From positions 38,569 through 102,568 of the forward strand of contig NZ_BANX01000001.1 in the NCBI RefSeq assembly GCF_000334455.1: DNA of 64,000 nucleotides. Reading direction: 5' to 3'. The DNA comes from Gordonia soli NBRC 108243 (GTDB lineage Bacteria > Actinomycetota > Actinomycetes > Mycobacteriales > Mycobacteriaceae). Of the stretch, positions 27,726-37,600 are shown one piece after another. A program made the position numbers and the translations under genes. The notes beneath the pieces are model-generated. The model was not told the origin of the DNA, did no database searches, and saw nothing but the letters and a program-made list of their open reading frames with translations. Within the stretch, counting starts at the first letter, position 1, and the number at the start of each line of letters is the position of its first letter.

Positions 27726-28838
27726 TCAGTCGCGCCAGCGGGTGAACTCGGCCACCAGGTCGAATGTCGGATCTGCTTCGCCGATGTCATAGGTGCACAT
27801 GCCCGGCCGAGGATCGGGTACGAATGCCCAGAAGAGCGCAGTGGCAGTCCCGGCCGCACGTTGTCCGACCACCTTCCTGCGGAAGTCCGCTGTCCGATCC
27901 TGCATCGATCGGCATGACCCTGCACTCTGCCCTATTTCGTTGACTGCCAGTGGTTTCCCCACTCGATGGGACTGTCGGAGTCGCTCGGCCAACCCATTCG
28001 ATGAATCACCGGGAAGTGGAACTCCATCCGATCCGTAATCGTGGTAATCGAGAACGTCGACACCACTGGATCGGGCGACGTATTCGTAGTCGCGGCCGGC
28101 GGTCCCACACTGCCCACCACCGGTGAGCCCCGCCCAGATCGGATGCGTCGGGTCCAGCCGCCGCAGGCGATCGCCTGCTCTGTCGAAGAAGCTGCGCAGG
28201 ATCTGTGCCGCGTCGGCTGGACACTCGCGTTGTTGCCAACGACACGAAGCGTCGCCACAGATGCTGGGTTCGGGCTCACCGACCATCTCCCAACCTGCCA
28301 GGGACGACGAATGGCGCCAGCGGACGACGGCCGTCCGCAGCCAATCCTCGAATGTCATGCGCCCGGCCGATCTGGTGTTCTGCCAACCGTCGACATACCA
28401 GCCGCGTTCCTTGAACTGATCGCCCTCACACGAACCCTCGCTCGCGGTGAGCACCGGCAAGAGCTTTTGGTCGTACCGGGCTGCAGTTGCGAAGATCGCA
28501 TCCATACGACTGAAATCCAGTGCACCCGTGTTCTTGTCGACGGCCAATGCGGCAAACAGATTGAACCTGGTGAGAGCCTTGGCCGGCAGTGCGCCGAAGT
28601 ACGAGTCGAGGTCGACCGTCCCGCCGCATCCAGCGTTCATCGTCCAATCGGTCGCGAGCTGATAAGCGTTGAATCCCGCCGGCCACCAGCGCTCACCACC
28701 AAGTGTGAGTCCATTGGGTAGGGCACGGACATCGTCAGAGGCACTCGAGTCCGATGGGCCGCCACACGCAAGCAACACGGCGATCAACACACCCGCGCAG
28801 ACCACCCGGATGCCGCGACTTCGTCCGAACACCCTCAT
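27726..28838 (-). CDS. lipoprotein glycoside hydrolase (GH5-like)
   Basis: A 370-residue secreted lipoprotein. The signal peptide (RVVCAGVLIAVLLAC) ends in the lipobox LLAC. The mature part has the clan-A pattern: LGGERWWPAGFNAYQL at the start, HSSSLAGWEMVGEPEPS (acid/base Glu region), VDVLDYHDYGSD and GKPLAVNEIGQSA (likely nucleophile Glu). This resembles GH5/beta-mannanase-type enzymes. It is convergent with the exopolysaccharide operon with only five bases between the stops. A hydrolase of this kind beside a synthase commonly trims or releases the polymer, which is inference here. The ATG at 28838 gives the signal peptide. Confidence 0.78.
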   Translation of the reverse strand: MRVFGRSRGIRVVCAGVLIAVLLACGGPSDSSASDDVRALPNGLTLGGERWWPAGFNAYQLATDWTMNAGCGGTVDLDSYFGALPAKALTRFNLFAALAVDKNTGALDFSRMDAIFATAARYDQKLLPVLTASEGSCEGDQFKERGWYVDGWQNTRSAGRMTFEDWLRTAVVRWRHSSSLAGWEMVGEPEPSICGDASCRWQQRECPADAAQILRSFFDRAGDRLRRLDPTHPIWAGLTGGGQCGTAGRDYEYVARSSGVDVLDYHDYGSDGVPLPGDSSNGLAERLRQSHRVGKPLAVNEIGQSAGSCRSMQDRTADFRRKVVGQRAAGTATALFWAFVPDPRPGMCTYDIGEADPTFDLVAEFTRWRD

Positions 28839-29150
28839 GGGTTCGAGGTTAGCCACACATCGACGGGTCCAACCGATCTCTGCATCCGCCGCGAGACCTG
28901 CCGTGTCGCGCTCAACGGGTTCGGCAGTCGGACCCGATTGCAGACCACGCCCGACCTTTCCCCGCCGGACGTGTACCCACCCGCTGTTCGCGTGCCCGCG
29001 CCCACAGGGCTGGCAACCGACGAATGAGTTCGCGGCATCGGCTCCTGCCCTTCGCGAAGCGGCGGTAGAACAGGCTGTGAATCGGCTCGCGCGTTTCTGT
29101 CGGACCCCGATGGTTTGCTCATCGACATCAGTCGAACAAAGGAGCGAACG
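28839..29150. other. 312-base divergent promoter region
   Basis: Lies between the start of the glycoside hydrolase (minus) and the DUF4262 gene (plus). AAAGGAG at 29138-29144 serves the DUF4262 start. No clear operator or stem was seen. Confidence 0.4.
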
Positions 29151-29717
29151 ATGTCCGACCACGCCGCCGCCATCCGCGGTCTGCCCCGGTGGCATCCCAA
29201 CCCGCACGTCCGCGCGACCATCGACACCATCCGCCGCAGCGGTTGGCAGGTCACCGCGGTGTCCGACCTCTGCGCGTGCGCGGGACCGGACTGCACCGCG
29301 CCCGACTGTTCGTTCGCCTACACGTCGGGGCTTGCGCTGCACGACATCCCGGAGTTGGCGGTCTACGGCCTCGACCCGTTCACGAGCAACCGGGTGCTCA
29401 ACGAGCTGGGGCATCTCCTGCATCGCTACGACTGGCGCGGCATCGCCGACGCCGGGGTCACCGTGGATCTCGACGCGCTCGACGTCCCGGTACGCCTCAT
29501 CGAGATGATCGACAAGGACGATCTCCTGATGGCCAACCTGCTGTTCCCGGATGCGGCTGCGGTACAGGCCGTCTGGCCCGACGATCGCGGTCGGTGGCCG
29601 TGGGATCCCGACTACACGCTACGGCCCGAGCACCAGTACATTCGCGGCATCGTCGTCGACGGCTCGTCTCGCCTGCCCGATCCGCGGATCATCCGGCGCG
29701 GTCGCGACGCGAGCTGA
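29151..29717 (+). CDS. DUF4262 domain protein
   Basis: A 188-residue soluble protein of the DUF4262 family: FAYTSGLALHDIPELAVYGL, then DWRGIADAGVTVDLDALDV and QAVWPDDRGRWPWDP at the C-terminal end. An early cluster of cysteines (CACAGPDCTAPDC) is unusual and could bind a metal. The function of DUF4262 is unknown. The ATG at 29151 has AAAGGAG upstream. Convergent with rpsN; a strong bidirectional terminator separates them. Confidence 0.8.
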   Translation: MSDHAAAIRGLPRWHPNPHVRATIDTIRRSGWQVTAVSDLCACAGPDCTAPDCSFAYTSGLALHDIPELAVYGLDPFTSNRVLNELGHLLHRYDWRGIADAGVTVDLDALDVPVRLIEMIDKDDLLMANLLFPDAAAVQAVWPDDRGRWPWDPDYTLRPEHQYIRGIVVDGSSRLPDPRIIRRGRDAS

Positions 29718-29723
29718 GAGCCG

Positions 29724-29768
29724 ACGATGGCGGCCCCACCTCCGTTATGGAGATGGGGCCGCCATCGT
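29724..29768. terminator. bidirectional terminator between DUF4262 gene and rpsN
   Basis: A perfect 15-bp inverted repeat (arms 29724-29738 and 29754-29768), extended inside by CTCC/GGAG with one mismatch. It can stop both the plus-strand gene ending at 29717 and the minus-strand ribosomal genes ending at 29831. Confidence 0.85.
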
Positions 29769-29830
29769 GAGTCTCATCGATCCGTGGCCCGAACACGCGA
29801 TGACCGCGTGTTCACGCTACGGATTCGAGG

Positions 29831-30016
29831 TCACCAGCTCGACTTCTGCACGCCCGGCAGCTCACCAGCGTGAGCCATGTCCCGCAGGCAGATTCGGCAC
29901 AGGCCGAACTTGCGGAACACCGAGTGCGGACGACCGCACTTGTTGCACCGGGTGTAGGCGCGCACGGCGAACTTCGGCTTCTTGTTGGCCTTGTTGACCA
30001 GAGCCTTCTTTGCCAT
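29831..30016 (-). CDS. rpsN: 30S ribosomal protein S14, zinc-binding type
   Basis: A 61-residue type Z S14 (rpsZ). Two CxxC pairs bind zinc: [10 protein letters not shown] and CRICLRDMA. Begins [20 protein letters not shown]. It is the last gene of the rplN-rpsN half of the spc operon, and a terminator follows, so transcription does not continue into rpsH. Confidence 0.97.
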   Translation of the reverse strand: MAKKALVNKANKKPKFAVRAYTRCNKCGRPHSVFRKFGLCRICLRDMAHAGELPGVQKSSW

Positions 30017-30017
30017 G

Positions 30018-30596
30018 TCAGGCCTCCTTCACGGAGTTGTCTTTGAACGGGAAGCCGAGGTGACGCAGCAGCGCACGGCCTTCGTCGTCGTTGGTCGCGG
30101 TCGTCACGACGGTGATGTCCATACCGCGGGGACGATCGATGTTGTCGATGTTGATCTCGTGGAACATCGACTGCTCGTTCAGGCCGAACGTGTAGTTGCC
30201 GTTGCCGTCGAACTGACGGTCCGACAGTCCGCGGAAGTCGCGGATACGCGGCAGTGCGATCGAGACCAGACGGTCCAGGAACTCCCACATGCGGTCGCCG
30301 CGCAGCGTGGCGCGAGCACCGATGGGCATGCCCTCACGCAGCTTGAACTGGGCGATCGACTTGCGGGCCCGACGGATCTCGGGACGCTGGCCGGTGATCT
30401 TCGCCAGATCCTCGACGGCGCCGTTGATCAGCTTGGAGTCACGGGCGGCGTCGCCGACACCCATGTTCACGACGACCTTCACGACACCCGGGATCTGCAT
30501 CACGTTGTCGTAGCCGAACTCGGAGTTCAGCGCGTCCTTGATCTCCGCGCGGTAGCGGGTCTTCAGTCGCGGCTGAGCGTTCTCTGTGGTGGTCAT
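30018..30596 (-). CDS. rplE: 50S ribosomal protein L5
   Basis: A 192-residue L5, a 5S rRNA binder. Features are [40 protein letters not shown] (the family signature region), [20 protein letters not shown] and [20 protein letters not shown]. The ATG at 30596 overlaps the end of rplX closely (stop-start spacing of one base), so translation is coupled. Confidence 0.97.
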   Translation of the reverse strand: MTTTENAQPRLKTRYRAEIKDALNSEFGYDNVMQIPGVVKVVVNMGVGDAARDSKLINGAVEDLAKITGQRPEIRRARKSIAQFKLREGMPIGARATLRGDRMWEFLDRLVSIALPRIRDFRGLSDRQFDGNGNYTFGLNEQSMFHEINIDNIDRPRGMDITVVTTATNDDEGRALLRHLGFPFKDNSVKEA

Positions 30597-30597
30597 G

Positions 30598-30915
30598 TCA
30601 GATGTCCTTCCCGTTCTTCCGGGAAATGCGCACACGCTTGCCGGTTTCCTCGTCGGTCCGGTAACCGATGCGGGTCGGGTTCCCGTCGGAGTCCACGACC
30701 AGCACGTTCGAGACGTGGATCGAGGCTTCCTGGGTCACGATGCCGCCCGAGGAGGCACCGCGCTCGTTTGCCGAGGCCGCGGTGTGCTTCTTGATGCGGT
30801 TGACGCCCTCGACCAGGACCCGCTGCTCCTTCGGGAAGGCCTGGATGACCTTGCCCTTGGCGCCCTTGTCCTTGCCCGAGATGACGATCACGGTGTCACC
30901 CTTGTGGACCTTCAT
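30598..30915 (-). CDS. rplX: 50S ribosomal protein L24
   Basis: A 105-residue L24, an assembly initiator of the large subunit. Starts [20 protein letters not shown] with the KOW motif, then [15 protein letters not shown] and the C-terminal [20 protein letters not shown]. One base separates it from the rplN stop. Confidence 0.97.
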   Translation of the reverse strand: MKVHKGDTVIVISGKDKGAKGKVIQAFPKEQRVLVEGVNRIKKHTAASANERGASSGGIVTQEASIHVSNVLVVDSDGNPTRIGYRTDEETGKRVRISRKNGKDI

Positions 30916-30916
30916 G

Positions 30917-31285
30917 TCAGATCACCTCCGGTGCCAGCGACACGATCTTCATGAACTTCTTCTCACGCAGCTCACGGCCGACCGGACCGAAGATGCGGGT
31001 ACCGCGCGGATCGCTCTCACCCTTGAGGATGACGGCCGCGTTCTCGTCGAAACGGATGTAGGAGCCGTCGGCACGACGACGCTCCTTGGTGGTACGCACG
31101 ATGACTGCCTTGACGACCTCGCCCCGCTTGATGTTGCCGCCGGGGATGGCGTCCTTGACAGTGGCGACGATCACGTCACCGATGCCGGCGTAACGCCGGG
31201 ACGAGCCACCGAGCACGCGGATGCACAGGATTTCCTTTGCACCGGTGTTGTCGGCGACCCGCAGGCGAGATTCCTGCTGGATCAC
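30917..31285 (-). CDS. rplN: 50S ribosomal protein L14
   Basis: A 122-residue L14 at the subunit interface. Starts [20 protein letters not shown]; central [20 protein letters not shown]; end [12 protein letters not shown]. The GTG at 31285 with AAGGAG upstream gives the family length. In other bacteria S17 (rpsQ) lies upstream; here the divergent NRPS gene does, and rplN leads its own unit. Confidence 0.97.
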   Translation of the reverse strand: MIQQESRLRVADNTGAKEILCIRVLGGSSRRYAGIGDVIVATVKDAIPGGNIKRGEVVKAVIVRTTKERRRADGSYIRFDENAAVILKGESDPRGTRIFGPVGRELREKKFMKIVSLAPEVI

Positions 31286-31442
31286 TGTCTTGGTCTCCTT
31301 GACCTGGATGTATCTGCACGCCGGATTTCCGACCCGACGCACACGGTCCGTTGCCACCGAGACCACGCCTGCCTGGTGTTTCGCCGATACGAAATCGGCT
31401 ACCAGTGGGTTCGTGGATCGGCTCACGGCACGTGAATGCCGT

Positions 31443-31485
31443 AGGCAACCGCTCAAGTGTAGGGGAAGCCGCAGGTCGCGGCCAA
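31443..31485 (-). promoter_or_regulatory. promoter of the rplN-rpsN ribosomal unit
   Basis: Minus strand: -35 TTGGCC (31480-31485), 18-base spacer, -10 TACACT (31456-31461), four bases, then CGGTTGCCT (31443-31451). It aligns with the rpsH promoter over about 45 bases. About 160 bases of leader precede rplN. Confidence 0.65.
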
Positions 31486-31561
31486 ATCCTGCCTTCGGCC
31501 ATCGGGCACCGACCGGATGTGTGAGTCGCCACAACGAAAACATTCGACTCGGGACCCATCC

Positions 31562-31596
31562 GCCGCACACCCACAGGCGAAGCACCTGTGTGCGGC
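31562..31596 (+). promoter_or_regulatory. stem-loop upstream of the NRPS gene
   Basis: GCCGCACAC (31562-31570) and GTGTGCGGC (31588-31596) form a perfect 9-bp stem. A further spaced inverted pair GAGTCG/CGACTC lies at 31523-31528 and 31545-31550. Both are candidate operator or leader elements. No iron box of the IdeR type was found. Confidence 0.35.
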
Positions 31597-31666
31597 ACAA
31601 CAGCCAGCTCGAACCATCCGCGGGGGGATGCAGGGCGAAGCAACCCGTGTATGGCACATCAGCCAG
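31576..31666. repeat. imperfect direct repeat in the NRPS leader
   Basis: Copies at 31576-31607 and 31634-31666 share GGCGAAGCA, then a GTGT core, GGCACA and CAGCCAG, with about six differences in 32-33 bases. They are offset by 58 bases. The second copy ends 17 bases before the NRPS start codon. Confidence 0.6.
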
Positions 31667-31683
31667 ATGGCAAGGAGGCCGGC

Positions 31684-34600
31684 GTGACCACCCATGACGC
31701 GATCCAGTCCATGACCGAACCCGACGTGGCGCTGCCCATGACTGCGGCGCAGCGAGGGATCTTCTACGCACAACAGATCGATCCGGACGTCCCCATGTCC
31801 GTGGCGGCGTTCGCCGAGTTCAGCGACGCGGTCGACGGCGACATCATGGATCGTGCCGTGCAGGTCACCAGCTCCGAGGTGGAGTCCGGCCAGATCCGCC
31901 TCGTCCCCACCGAGGACGGCGAGCCACTGGTCCAGGTCGATCACAGTCGAGACATCATCCTCGGCCATCGAGACTTCTCCGACCACAAGGACCCGCGCGC
32001 CGCGGCCGTCGCCTGGATGGACGAACACCGGTCGCGCCCCACCGACCTGTTCTCCGACCCGCTGCTGGAGACCTGGTTGCTGCACCTGGGACCGCAGCAC
32101 GTCATCTGGTACTGCTGGGGCCACCACATCGCCTTCGACGGCTACGCCGCGATGTTCATGATGGTCCGTGTCGCACAGCACTACACCGCCATGGCCGCAG
32201 GCGAGGACAGCCCTGGGGTGCAGATGGCGTCCATCGCCGAGATCGCCGAGATCGACGACACGTACCGGAACTCGGAGCGGTTCAGCACCGATCGCGACTA
32301 CTGGGCCGGACGCCTCACCGGAGACGACGCCGGTCCGGCCGGGCCTGAGCTCACCTCGTTCTCGCAGCGCAGTGACGTCGCAGCCCCCACCGCATCGGTC
32401 CGCACCGCGACGCTGCGCACCGACCTCGTCGAGCGCATCCGCACGGTCGCCCACGATCACCACGTCCGCCCCGCATCGGTGATCACCGCCGCGGTCGGGC
32501 TCTACCTGGCCCGGTTCAACGACCGGTCCGAGGCGATGCTCAGTCTGCCGGTTGCCGTTCGTGACCGGGACATCCTGCGCACCTCGGCGGGACTGACGTC
32601 CAACGTCGTGCCGATCCGCCTCGCCATCGACGAGTCGGCCGACCATCCGACCACCGTCGGCGACCTGCTCGAGCATGCCAATGCCGACATCAAGGGCGCG
32701 CTGAAGCATCAGCGCTACCGCCACGAGGACATCGTCGCCGACGTCCTGGCATCCCCCAGCGGCCGTCGCGGATTCTTCGGCCCGATGGTCAACGTGATGC
32801 TCTTCTTCGAGCACATCGACTTCGGTTCGCTGCGCGCACAGTTGAACGTCCTGTCCACCGGCCCGGTCGAGGACGCGTCGGTCAACGTCTACGACGGATT
32901 CAGCGGCGGCATGGCGCTCGACCTCGAGGCCAACCCGAACGTGTACCGGCCGTGGGAGATCGAGAGCCACCACCGCCGGCTCGTCGACTTCGTGGACCGC
33001 TTCGTCCACGCCGACGCCGACCTCCCGGTCACCGAACTCGAACTGATCACCGCCGACGAGCTGGCGGCTGTGGACCGGTCGATCCACGGCGACACCGTCG
33101 ACCTCGGCGGCCTCACCCTGCCGGACCTGCTGGACGAAGCCGCCCGTCGCTTCCCTGACGAGTCCGCTCTGGTGGACGCCCACGGTCCGACGCTGGCCTA
33201 CGCCGACCTGCAGACACGCGCCGAAGCAGGCGCGCAGACCCTGGCCGACCTCGGTGTCGGACCCGAGTCCGTCGTCGGCGTGATGGTGCCGCGCAGCGTC
33301 GACCAGGTGGTCGCGCTGCACGCGATCACCCGCGCCGGTGCGGCATTCGTGCCCATCGATCCGGCGGAGCCGGCCGAACGTCTCGAGCACATCCTGACCA
33401 CCGCGGCGCCCGCATTGGTCATCACCGGGTCGGATGTGGACACCGACGCGGTGCCCGCCACCACCCTGCCGGTGGGCGAGCTCGGAGCGGGTCAGTCGGC
33501 CTCGGCCCGCTCGCTGCGCTCCCGGCGCCCGGACGATGGGGCCCGCTCGCTGCGCTCCCGGCGCCCGGACGATGGGGCCCGCTCGCTGCGCTCCCGGCGC
33601 CCGCACCCCGACCAGGCGGCCTACGTGCTGTTCACCTCCGGCTCGACCGGAAAGCCCAAGGGCGTCATGATCAGCCATCGCGCGATCGTCAACCGTCTGC
33701 GCTGGATGCAGGCCGCCTATGACCTGACCCCGAGCGACCGGGTCCTGCAGAAGACACCGTCGACGTTCGACGTGTCGGTGTGGGAGTTCTACTGGCCGCT
33801 GATCACCGGTGCCGCACTGGTCATCCCCCGCCCAGACGGCCATCGCGATCCCTGGTACCTGCGCGAGGTCATCGCCGAGCACGGCGTCACCACCACACAC
33901 TTCGTCCCGTCCATGTTGGCGACCTTCGCCGACGCGCTGCGCGGCGACGAGCAGACCCGCGCCGACCTCAAGACGCTGTCGACCATCGTCACCAGCGGTG
34001 AGGCACTCACACCCACCACCGTCGGCGCCACCGCGGAGGTCACCTCCGCACCGATCCACAACCTGTACGGCCCGACCGAGGCCGCGATCGACGTCACCTT
34101 CCACAACCGTTGCCGCGCAGACGGTACGACGGTGCCGATCGGACGGCCGGTCTGGAACACCACCACCCACGTCCTCGACCACCGGTTGCAGCCGCAGCCG
34201 GTCGGCGCGATCGGTGAGCTCTACCTCGGCGGCGTCCAGCTCGCGCGGGGGTACCGCAACCGCTCGGATCTGACCGCGGCCCGCTTCATCGCCGATCCCA
34301 CCGGCGCGGGCGGGCGCCTGTACCGCACCGGCGATCTGGTGCGCCGTCGCGCCGACGGTGCGCTGGAGTACCTCGGGCGCAGCGACTCCCAGGTCAAGAT
34401 CCGCGGACAGCGTGTCGAGCTCGGCGAGATCGAGGCCGCGCTCGCAGCGCTCGACGGGGTCAGCTCGGCGGGCGTCGTGGTCCGCGACGACCTGGTGGCC
34501 GACTCCTCCGCGGTGGTCGGATACGTCTCCGGCACAGCCGACCTCGACGATCGTCGACTCCGCGAGCAACTCGCCACCGTACTGCCCGATCACATGATCC

Positions 34601-37600
34601 CGACCGTGATCATGGTCCTCGACGACCTGCCGACGACCGCCAACGGCAAGCTCGACCGTCGGGCGCTGCCCGAGCCTGCGATCCGTCGCGGCGAGACCGA
34701 GATGATCCGCCCGGAAGGCGATCTCGAACACCTGGTCGCCGCGACCATCGCGACCGTACTCGGCCTCGACGAGGTCTCGATGATCAGCGGCTTCTTCGAA
34801 CTGGGCGGCAACTCGCTCTCCGCCACCCGCATCGCGGCCCGTCTGAGCAAGGCGACCGGTCATCGCATCGGCATCCGGACGATCTTCGACGGCGACCATG
34901 CCGCCGGGATCGTGGCAGCGCTGCGTGCCGACGGACTCGACGACGCCGACGCGCCGGCCGCGGGCACCGCCGCCGTAGAGGTCACCCATGTCGAGATCGA
35001 CGGACCGGTCCCGCTCTCCCCCGCCCAGCATCGCCTGTGGCTCACCGCGCGTCTCGACCCGGACGAGGCCGGCACCTACAACATCCCGTTCACCGTCCGG
35101 CTGGTCGGCGACCTGGACACGGACGCCCTGCGCGCAGCTCTCAACGATCTGGTCGGGCGCCACGAGCCCCTGCGGACCCGTGTGCAGGAGATCGACGGGA
35201 TCCCGCACCAGGACGTCACCGACGTCCGCGACGACCTCATCGAGCTCCCGGTGCTGTCCGAGGGACCGCATCAGGACGTGCGCGAGTTCGCCCGTACCGC
35301 CTTCGATCTCACCGCGGACCTGCCGATCCGGGCCCGACTCGTCCGGCACGCCGACAGTGACCACAGCCTCACCGTGGTGATACACCACATCGCCGCCGAC
35401 GGCTGGTCACTCGCACCGCTCGCGGGCGACCTGGCCACCGCCTACCGCGCCCGCCGCGATGGCGCTGCCCCGGAGTGGGCACCGTTGCCCGTCGGCTACC
35501 GACAGGTGAGCGCGGATCGCCACGCCTGGTTGGACGACGAATCCTCCAGTGCTGCAGATCAGCTCCGCTTCTGGGCGGATACCCTGGTGGGCGCACCCGC
35601 CGAAGCCGACCTGCCGTACGACCGCCCCCGTCCACTGCGATCGGATCTCAGCGGTGGGACGGTCCACACCTCCTTGCCGCCGGCCCTGCACCGACGTCTG
35701 CGCGAGATCGCCGACCGCCACGACGCGACCATGTTCATGGTCCTGCACGCCGCGGTCGTCGCCCTCCTGCGCAACCTATCGCGCACCGACGACATCACGG
35801 TCGGCACCCCGGTGTCGGGCCGCGGTGACGCCGAACTCGACAGCATGGTCGGGATGTTCGTGAACACGCTGGTCCTCCGTTCTGCCGTGGACAAGTCGGC
35901 GTCGTTCGCCGATCTTCTCGCCGATCTCCGGACCGCGGATCTGGATGCCTTCGAGAACGCCGACCTCCCGTTCGACCGCCTGGTGACCGAGCTCAACCCG
36001 GTCCGCAGCGGCAACGGGCATCCCTTCTTCGGCGTCTCCATCGCCGTCGAGGACACCTCGGCGATCGAGCTCGACTTCGCCGGACTGTCGGCGACGGCGT
36101 CCCGTGTCGACACCGGCCAGACGAAATTCGACCTGCAGTTCACCTTCACCGAGCACGGCGAGAGGGACCCCGGTCGCCGCGGCCTGGGCGTCGAGATCGC
36201 CTACGCCAGTGCTCTGTTCGACCGCGAGACGGTCCGCGGCCTCGCCTCGCGACTCGAGCGCGTGCTCGACACCGTCGCGACCGATCCGGATGCGGTGATC
36301 GGCGACGTGACCATCCTCGAAGCGCACGAGCGTCTCGACCTCGTCCCCGCCGTCGGGCCGGGTCATCGTCCGGTCGCGCACTTCACCGAGATGCTCTCGA
36401 CCGCCGTCGCGAGCGCACCCGACCGTGTCGCCGTGACATCGGGCGACCGATCGCTGACCTACGGTGAACTCGACCGGGCGTCGAACAGCCTGGCCCGACT
36501 GTTGATCGCCGAGGGCGCGGGACCCGAGCGCTATGTCGCGGTCTCGCTGCCGCGTGGTGTGGACTGGATGATCGCTCTCTGGGCCGTCGCCAAGGCCGGC
36601 TCCGCCTGGGTGCCGGTCGATCCCGAGTACCCCACCCAGCGCATCGCCTTCATGGTCGAGAACTCGCAGGCCAACCTGCTGGTGACCGACCACATCTCGC
36701 GCCCCGACCTCGACGGCATCGACACTGCTCCGACGGTCGTCGAGCTGGACTCCGAAGACGTTCTGGCCGCCCGTGATGCGGCCGATGGCGGCCCCGTGAC
36801 CGACGCCGACCGTCGCTCGCCGGTCGAGGTCGACCAGCCCGCGTATCTGATCTACACGTCGGGCACCACCGGCACGCCCAAGGGCGTCGTGGTCAGCCAC
36901 CGCGGCCTCGCCGACTTCGCGGCGGCCGAGGTGGCCCAGTTCGGCATCACCTCGTCGAGCCGCACCATGCACCTCGCCTCCCCCAGCTTCGACGCCTCGG
37001 TGCTCGAACTGCTGATGGCAGTCGGTGCGGCGGCGACGATGTACATCGTCCCGGCCGGCATCGTCGGCGGCCGCGAACTGTCCGATCTCATGGCGGCCCA
37101 GCAGGTCTCGCACGCGTTCCTGACCCCGTCGTTGCTCACCACGATGCGGCCCGAGGATCTCCCCGACCTGGAGACCCTGGTCATCGGCGGTGAGCACCCG
37201 AACCCCGAGGCAGTGCGCCGGTGGTCGGCCGACCGTCGGCTGTTCAACGCCTACGGTCCGACCGAGACGACCGTCGTCGCGACGGTCTCCGAGGACATCG
37301 ATCCCGACGACTTCGTGACCATCGGCCGCCCGATCCGCGGTGTCGCGGCGATGGTGCTCGACGAGCGCCTGCAGCCGGTGGCGCCCGGTGCGGTCGGCGA
37401 GCTCTACGTCTGCGGCCCACACCTGGCCCGCGGTTACCACGGCATCCGCAACCTGACCTCGAAGCGATTCGTCGCCAACCCGTACGGCGAGCCGGGCGAG
37501 CGCATGTACCGCACCGGCGACCTCGTCCGGTGGCGCACCGACCACACGCTCGAATACCGCGGCCGGGCCGACCACCAGGCCAAGATCCGCGGGCATCGCA

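Noticed and set aside
31286..31683. Iron-dependent regulator (IdeR) box before the NRPS
   Set aside because: No sequence close to the TTAGG-type 19-base palindrome was found.
31453..35388. A 1311-codon open frame on the minus strand
   Set aside because: It is antisense to the NRPS, follows from GC-rich third positions, and shows no family motifs.
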